From contig JBPYFK010000158.1 in the NCBI GenBank assembly GCA_051984675.1, positions 1-55,029 of the forward strand: a DNA stretch of 55,029 bases, read 5' to 3'. The notes under the pieces were generated by a model. It had not been told where the DNA came from and ran no database searches. It saw only the letters and a program-made list of their open reading frames with translations. The DNA comes from JBPYFK01 sp051984675. GTDB taxonomy: Bacteria; Actinomycetota; Actinomycetes; Mycobacteriales; Pseudonocardiaceae. This document shows, piece by piece, positions 51,128-55,029 of this stretch. Within the stretch, counting starts at the first letter, position 1. Every line of letters starts with the position of its first letter. The translations under genes were made by a program, and so were the position numbers.

Positions 51128-52036
51128 GTGTCCGGGCTGTGTGCAGGGAAGGTCGTCATCGTCACCGGCGCGGCGCGCGGTTTGGGTCGCGCGCACGCAC
51201 TAGCGCTGGCGGGCGAGGGCGCGAAGGTCGTGGTCAACGACGTCGGCGTGCGTCTCGATGGCAGCGGTGGAAGCCAGGGGCCTGCCGAGGAGGTCGTGGC
51301 GGAGATCCGCGCCCTCGGCGGGGACGCGGTGCTTGACGGCTCGGACATCAGCGCCTGGGAAGGTGCGCGTGAGCTGGTGCGTACTGCGGTGGAGACGTTC
51401 GGCCGGCTCGACGCTTTGGTGAACAACGCCGGCGTGGTCCGCGACCGGATGTTCGTCAACCTGGCGGAGTCCGAGTGGGATGACGTGGTCCGGGTGCATC
51501 TCAAAGGGCACGCGGCCACCATGCGGCACGCGGCCTCGTACTGGCGCGACCTGGCGAAGGCAGGGCAGCCGGTGCGCGCCCGGATCGTCAACACCACGTC
51601 CGGCGCCGGCCTGCTGGGCAGCATCGGCCAGAGCAACTACGCCGCCGCGAAGGCCGGTATCGCGGCGCTGACCATCAACACCGCCGCTGAGCTCGGGCGC
51701 TACGGCATCGCCGTGAACGCCATCGCTCCCTCCGCGCGGACGCGGATGACCGAAGAGGTCTTCGCCGAGGACATGGCCCGGCCCGCAGAGGGGTTCGACA
51801 CCATGGCCCCCGAGAACGTGTCACCGCTGGTGGTGTGGCTGACCAGCGACGACGCGGAAGGCGTCACCGGACAGGTGTTCGAAGTCGCCGGCGGGATGGT
51901 CTCGGTCGCCACCGGCTGGCGGCATGGCCCGGCCCGTGACAAGGGCCAGCGCTGGCAGCCGGACGAGGTCGGTGGGGTGGTGCGCGAACTGCTCGCGGAG
52001 GCGCCGGAGCCAGAGCCCGTCTACGGTGCGAGGTGA
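51128..52036 (+). CDS. SDR of the KstR2 regulon (Rv3548c-like)
   Basis: A 302-residue dehydrogenase similar in layout to Hsd4A: TGAARGLGRAHALAL, VVNDVGVRLDG, NNAGVVRDRMFVNL, Ser in VNTTSGAGLLG, Tyr and Lys in NYAAAKAG, then a long C-terminus. The length and place match Rv3548c. GTG 51128 has AAGGAGG ahead. It probably oxidises a 3-hydroxyacyl-CoA late in the pathway. Confidence 0.85.
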   Translation: MSGLCAGKVVIVTGAARGLGRAHALALAGEGAKVVVNDVGVRLDGSGGSQGPAEEVVAEIRALGGDAVLDGSDISAWEGARELVRTAVETFGRLDALVNNAGVVRDRMFVNLAESEWDDVVRVHLKGHAATMRHAASYWRDLAKAGQPVRARIVNTTSGAGLLGSIGQSNYAAAKAGIAALTINTAAELGRYGIAVNAIAPSARTRMTEEVFAEDMARPAEGFDTMAPENVSPLVVWLTSDDAEGVTGQVFEVAGGMVSVATGWRHGPARDKGQRWQPDEVGGVVRELLAEAPEPEPVYGAR

Positions 52037-52064
52037 CGTGGGTCCTGCGGGAGTGTTCCAGAAT

Positions 52065-52157
52065 GTGGAAAGTGGATCGATCACGAAATACGTGACGCAG
52101 CTCACTCTCGGTGGAGTATACGCCGTTTACTCTTTGTCCATTACGCTGGCTGAGTAG
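52065..52157 (+). pseudogene. LivH-like ABC permease N-terminal fragment
   Basis: A short frame reads QLTLGGVYAVYSLSITLAE before a stop. This resembles the first membrane segment of LivH-type branched-chain amino acid/urea permeases, which open with a GxxYALxALxxTL pattern. The remainder of the gene (about 260 residues) is missing on either strand. A fragment left by deletion is likely, chance possible. Confidence 0.35.
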
Positions 52158-53000
52158 CTCCACTGAGGTGGCCGCGAAGACCGCCATTTCGGGTGCGAAT
52201 CACCTCGGGTCGCCATGCCGGAATGTCTGCCTGGCGGAATCTTGCGGAGGGAGGCGACGGGAATGGTTGAGCCAGCCGACGGGAGTGTTTCAGTTCGAAC
52301 CGTGTCTCGCGTGGCACCGGGCGGAAGGGCTGGCTCCTGCTCGCGAGTTCGGATGGGTGGTGCGGGGAAAGGGTTATCGAAATCGACGGTGTATTTTGGT
52401 CGTGCTTTATCCGCCAATGTGTCCCGTCAGTTGCCCAGCGGTACGGGCCCGTCGGGCGATGCCGCCGTCGCAGCGCACCACACCGCCCGACGTTGTGCGC
52501 AGAGCGGTCATCCCGATATCGCAAAACGGACAAACCGTGTATTGATCTCGTCGTGCCGCGGGCGAGTCGACGAGGCGTGGACCACGCGGTGGAGCGTGGC
52601 CTGGTCCTCCCGGGTGAGCGTTTCCCGGGGTGACGAACTCATCGCGATCTTACCATTCGGGGGTCGCGACCTGCCCGAAATGTTCGCTGTCGCCGTACCG
52701 GTGCGACCAATTACTGGGTGGGCAACGGGTCGTCGAAGGGGGCGTCGTCCGCATGTCGTTTCGGGGCAATTAGGACTGTTCCCGGCAATGTGGATTCGAA
52801 CTTGTCGGCGACAATCATGGCCGTCTCCGTGTCCCGCATGCCTATCGGTTGCCGGGACCCGCGACTCGAAGCAACGGCATCAGGCCCCACGGGTGAGGTT
52901 GCCGGTGTAGTGGTGTCTGGAAGTGGTTGCTGCGAGCAGAGCGGTATCGTCTCAGAGTGGATGCACGTATTCCCGCCACGTGAAAGGGAACTGGTCGTTG
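52158..53000. other. Unassigned region upstream of korA
   Basis: An 843-base stretch with lower GC than its neighbours and no frame of convincing protein text on either strand. A short minus-strand frame at 52508-52642 (44 residues, MSSSPRETLTREDQATLHRV) is the best coding candidate but is not recognised. The 3' part must hold the korA promoter. Confidence 0.35.
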
Positions 53001-54923
53001 GTGTCGACGAACGGAGCCGGCCCTGCTGAGGGCGAACGCTCGGGGGCTGCTGGCCTGGGGAAGACGCAGAAGCTTAACCGAGTCGTCGTCCGCTTTGCGG
53101 GTGACTCGGGTGATGGGATGCAGTTGACCGGGGATCGGTTTACCTCGGAGGCGGCGGCGTTCGGGAACGACCTGGCGACGTTGCCGAACTTCCCGGCAGA
53201 GATCCGGGCACCGCAGGGGACGTTGCCGGGTGTGTCGAGCTTCCAGTTGCATTTCGCGGATTACGACATCCTGACGCCGGGGGATCGGCCGGACGTGCTG
53301 GTGGCGATGAACCCGGCGGCGTTGAAGGCCAACGTGGGAGACCTGCCCGCCGGTGGGATTCTGATCGTCAACACCGACGAGTTCACCAAGCGCAACCTGA
53401 CCAAGGTGGGCTACGCGGCGAACCCGCTGGACGGGGATGAGCTCGACGGCTCGTTCACGGTGCACCGGGTCGCGATGGGGGAGTTGACCCGGGGTGCGGT
53501 CGAGCCGGCGGGCGTGTCGCGTAAGGACGCCGAGCGGTGCAAGAACATGTTCGCGCTGGGGCTGTTGTCGTGGATGTATCACCGGCCCACCGACGGCACG
53601 GAACGGTTCTTGCGGGAGAAGTTCGCCAAGAAGCCGCAGATCGCGGAGGCGAACGTGCTGGCCTTCCGCGCGGGGTGGAACTACGGGGAGACCACTGAAG
53701 CGTTCGCGGTGACCTACGAGGTCGCACCGGCCGCCCTGCCGAAGGGGACGTACCGGCAGATCACCGGCAACACCGCGCTTGCCTACGGGATCGTCGCGGC
53801 CGGGCAGCGCAGTGGGCTGCCGGTGTTTCTGGGGTCGTATCCGATCACGCCGGCCTCGGACGTGCTGCACGAGTTGGCCAAGCACAAGAACTTCGGGGTG
53901 ACGACGTTCCAGGCCGAGGACGAGATCGCGGGCATCGGAGCGGCCCTGGGAGCATCCTTCGGTGGAGCGTTGGGGGTCACGACCACCTCGGGGCCGGGGT
54001 TGGCGTTGAAGTCGGAGACCGTCGGGTTGGCCGTGGCGTTGGAGCTGCCGCTGGTGGTGTGTGACATCCAGCGGGGTGGTCCGTCGACGGGGTTGCCGAC
54101 CAAGACCGAGCAGGCTGATCTGCTGCAGGCGCTGTACGGGCGCAATGGGGAGTCGCCGGTGCCGGTGATCGCGCCGGCCTCCCCGGCGGAGTGCTTCGAC
54201 ATGGCGCTGGAGGCGGCCAGGATCGCGTTGACCTACCGGACGCCGGTGCTGCTGCTCTCGGACGGGGCGATCGCCAACGGTTCGGAACCTTGGCTGATCC
54301 CGGACGTGGCCGATCTGCCGGATCTGCGGACCGAGTTCGCCACCGAGCCGAACGCGGCGGACGGGTCGGGCGAGTTCTGGCCGTACGTGCGCGATTCGGA
54401 GACGCTGGCGCGGCCGTGGGCGGTGCCGGGCACGCCGGGATTGGAGCACCGCGTCGGTGGGCTGGAAAAGGCCGACGGGAAGGGCAACATTTCGTACGAT
54501 CCCGACAACCACGACCGGATGGTTCGGCTGCGGCAAGCCAAGACCGACGGGGTGACCGTTCCAGAGGTGGCCGTGGACGACCCGTCCGGTGCCGCCCGAG
54601 TGCTGGTCGTCGGCTGGGGGTCGTCGTTCGGGCCGATCGGCGCGGCGTGCCGCCGAGTACGAGTCCAGGGCATGAACATCGCGCACGTGCACCTGCGGCA
54701 CCTCAACCCGCTGCCTCCCAACCTCGGTGAGCTGCTGGCGACCTACGACAGGATCGTGGTGCCGGAGATGAACCTGGGCCAGCTCGCGATGCTGTTGCGG
54801 GCGAAGTACCTGGTGGACGCGAAGTCGTACACGAAGGTGGCCGGTCTACCGTTTCGGGCCGAGGAACTCGAGGTCGTGTTCACCAATGTGGTGACCGGAG
54901 TGCGGGAGGGGGTGTCGCGGTGA
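53001..54923 (+). CDS. korA: 2-oxoglutarate:ferredoxin oxidoreductase alpha subunit
   Basis: A 640-residue fusion of gamma and alpha domains typical of actinobacterial KorA: the gamma domain starts VVRFAGDSGDGMQLTGDRF and reaches about residue 200; the alpha domain has ITGNTALAYGIVAAGQRSGL, SYPITPASDVLHELAKHK and FQAEDEIAGIGAALGAS. The KorAB enzyme decarboxylates 2-oxoglutarate to succinyl-CoA with ferredoxin as acceptor. GTG 53001 is the chosen start, with a weak AAGGGAA site. It overlaps korB by four bases (GTGA). Confidence 0.92.
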   Translation: MSTNGAGPAEGERSGAAGLGKTQKLNRVVVRFAGDSGDGMQLTGDRFTSEAAAFGNDLATLPNFPAEIRAPQGTLPGVSSFQLHFADYDILTPGDRPDVLVAMNPAALKANVGDLPAGGILIVNTDEFTKRNLTKVGYAANPLDGDELDGSFTVHRVAMGELTRGAVEPAGVSRKDAERCKNMFALGLLSWMYHRPTDGTERFLREKFAKKPQIAEANVLAFRAGWNYGETTEAFAVTYEVAPAALPKGTYRQITGNTALAYGIVAAGQRSGLPVFLGSYPITPASDVLHELAKHKNFGVTTFQAEDEIAGIGAALGASFGGALGVTTTSGPGLALKSETVGLAVALELPLVVCDIQRGGPSTGLPTKTEQADLLQALYGRNGESPVPVIAPASPAECFDMALEAARIALTYRTPVLLLSDGAIANGSEPWLIPDVADLPDLRTEFATEPNAADGSGEFWPYVRDSETLARPWAVPGTPGLEHRVGGLEKADGKGNISYDPDNHDRMVRLRQAKTDGVTVPEVAVDDPSGAARVLVVGWGSSFGPIGAACRRVRVQGMNIAHVHLRHLNPLPPNLGELLATYDRIVVPEMNLGQLAMLLRAKYLVDAKSYTKVAGLPFRAEELEVVFTNVVTGVREGVSR

Positions 54924-55029
54924 CCGCCGTCGATCTGGGACTGCCGGGCCTGGGCGGCTTGGACGGGGTGCCGACCACCGACGTGCCGCGGAAGGCCAAG
55001 GACTTCACCAGTGACCAGGAGGTGCGCTG
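54920..55029 (+). CDS. korB: 2-oxoglutarate:ferredoxin oxidoreductase beta subunit, 3'-truncated by the window
   Basis: The first 36 codons, ending KAKDFTSDQEVR, match the N-terminus of KorB proteins, in which the TPP- and cluster-binding WCPGCGDY segment follows. GTG 54920 overlaps the korA stop, so the subunits are coupled. The rest lies outside the window. Confidence 0.85.
   Translation, partial: MTAVDLGLPGLGGLDGVPTTDVPRKAKDFTSDQEVR

Noticed and set aside
52215..52910. 231-codon frame upstream of korA
   Set aside because: Text rich in Arg, Ser and Cys with no hydrophobic core or motif and no good ribosome site; treated as non-coding.
1..55029. tRNA, rRNA, transposase, integrase or attachment sites
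   Set aside because: None was seen on either strand when reading the whole window; short cryptic elements could be missed.

Overview
The window is high-GC actinobacterial DNA. Mce/YrbE loci, a KstR/KstR2-type steroid catabolon, two WhiJ/BldB-type pairs (HTH-DUF5753 plus DUF397) and a KorAB pair together suggest a non-mycobacterial member of the Pseudonocardiales (Amycolatopsis/Saccharopolyspora-like). This is inferred from gene content only. No rRNA, tRNA, CRISPR array, insertion sequence or phage gene was seen.

Layout. 1-0.8 kb: 5'-truncated DUF5753 regulator plus DUF397 protein. 0.8-3.1 kb: Rv1733c-like membrane protein and a secreted PIG-L deacetylase with a ricin-type lectin tail. 3.1-6.9 kb: minus-strand operon of GT2 (GtrB-like), GtrA flippase and a large GT-C/YfhO-like membrane protein, reading as a lipid-linked sugar module. 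7.3-11.5 kb: acyl-CoA dehydrogenase, a frame-broken gene, a wax ester synthase/DGAT with an acidic repeat insertion, an amidohydrolase deletion remnant and a small unknown gene.

11.5-28.1 kb is a cholesterol uptake and side-chain locus: fadD17-fadE27-fadE26 on the minus strand, divergent from fdxD, hsd4A, an aldehyde dehydrogenase, a 20beta-HSD-like SDR, yrbE4A/B and mce4A-F. Four KstR-type boxes and one CRP-like palindrome lie at 15.5-16.1 kb.

28.1-38.0 kb is an interlude of other functions: a MocR regulator divergent from a class III aminotransferase with a palindromic operator between them, a 45-residue membrane peptide with a strong terminator, a phospholipid methyltransferase-like protein, a decayed GntR/FCD regulator beside the 5-oxoprolinase genes pxpABC, a second WhiJ/BldB-like pair, an unusual FTR1-family permease and a cold shock protein.

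38.3-52.0 kb is the KstR2-type regulon for steroid rings C and D: fadA6, fadE33-32-31 with an enoyl-CoA hydratase, fadE30-ipdF-kstR2, ipdC-ipdB-ipdA, echA20 and two SDR genes (Rv3549c/Rv3548c-like). KstR2-like palindromes sit at its three control points. The last 3 kb hold a possible LivH-type permease fragment, an unassigned spacer, and korA with the first codons of korB. Read together, Mce4 imports the sterol, FadD17/FadE26/FadE27/Hsd4A act on its side chain, and the Ipd/EchA20/FadE30-33/FadA6 set finishes the remaining C and D rings. The CoA ligase FadD3, which starts that last stage, is not in the window.
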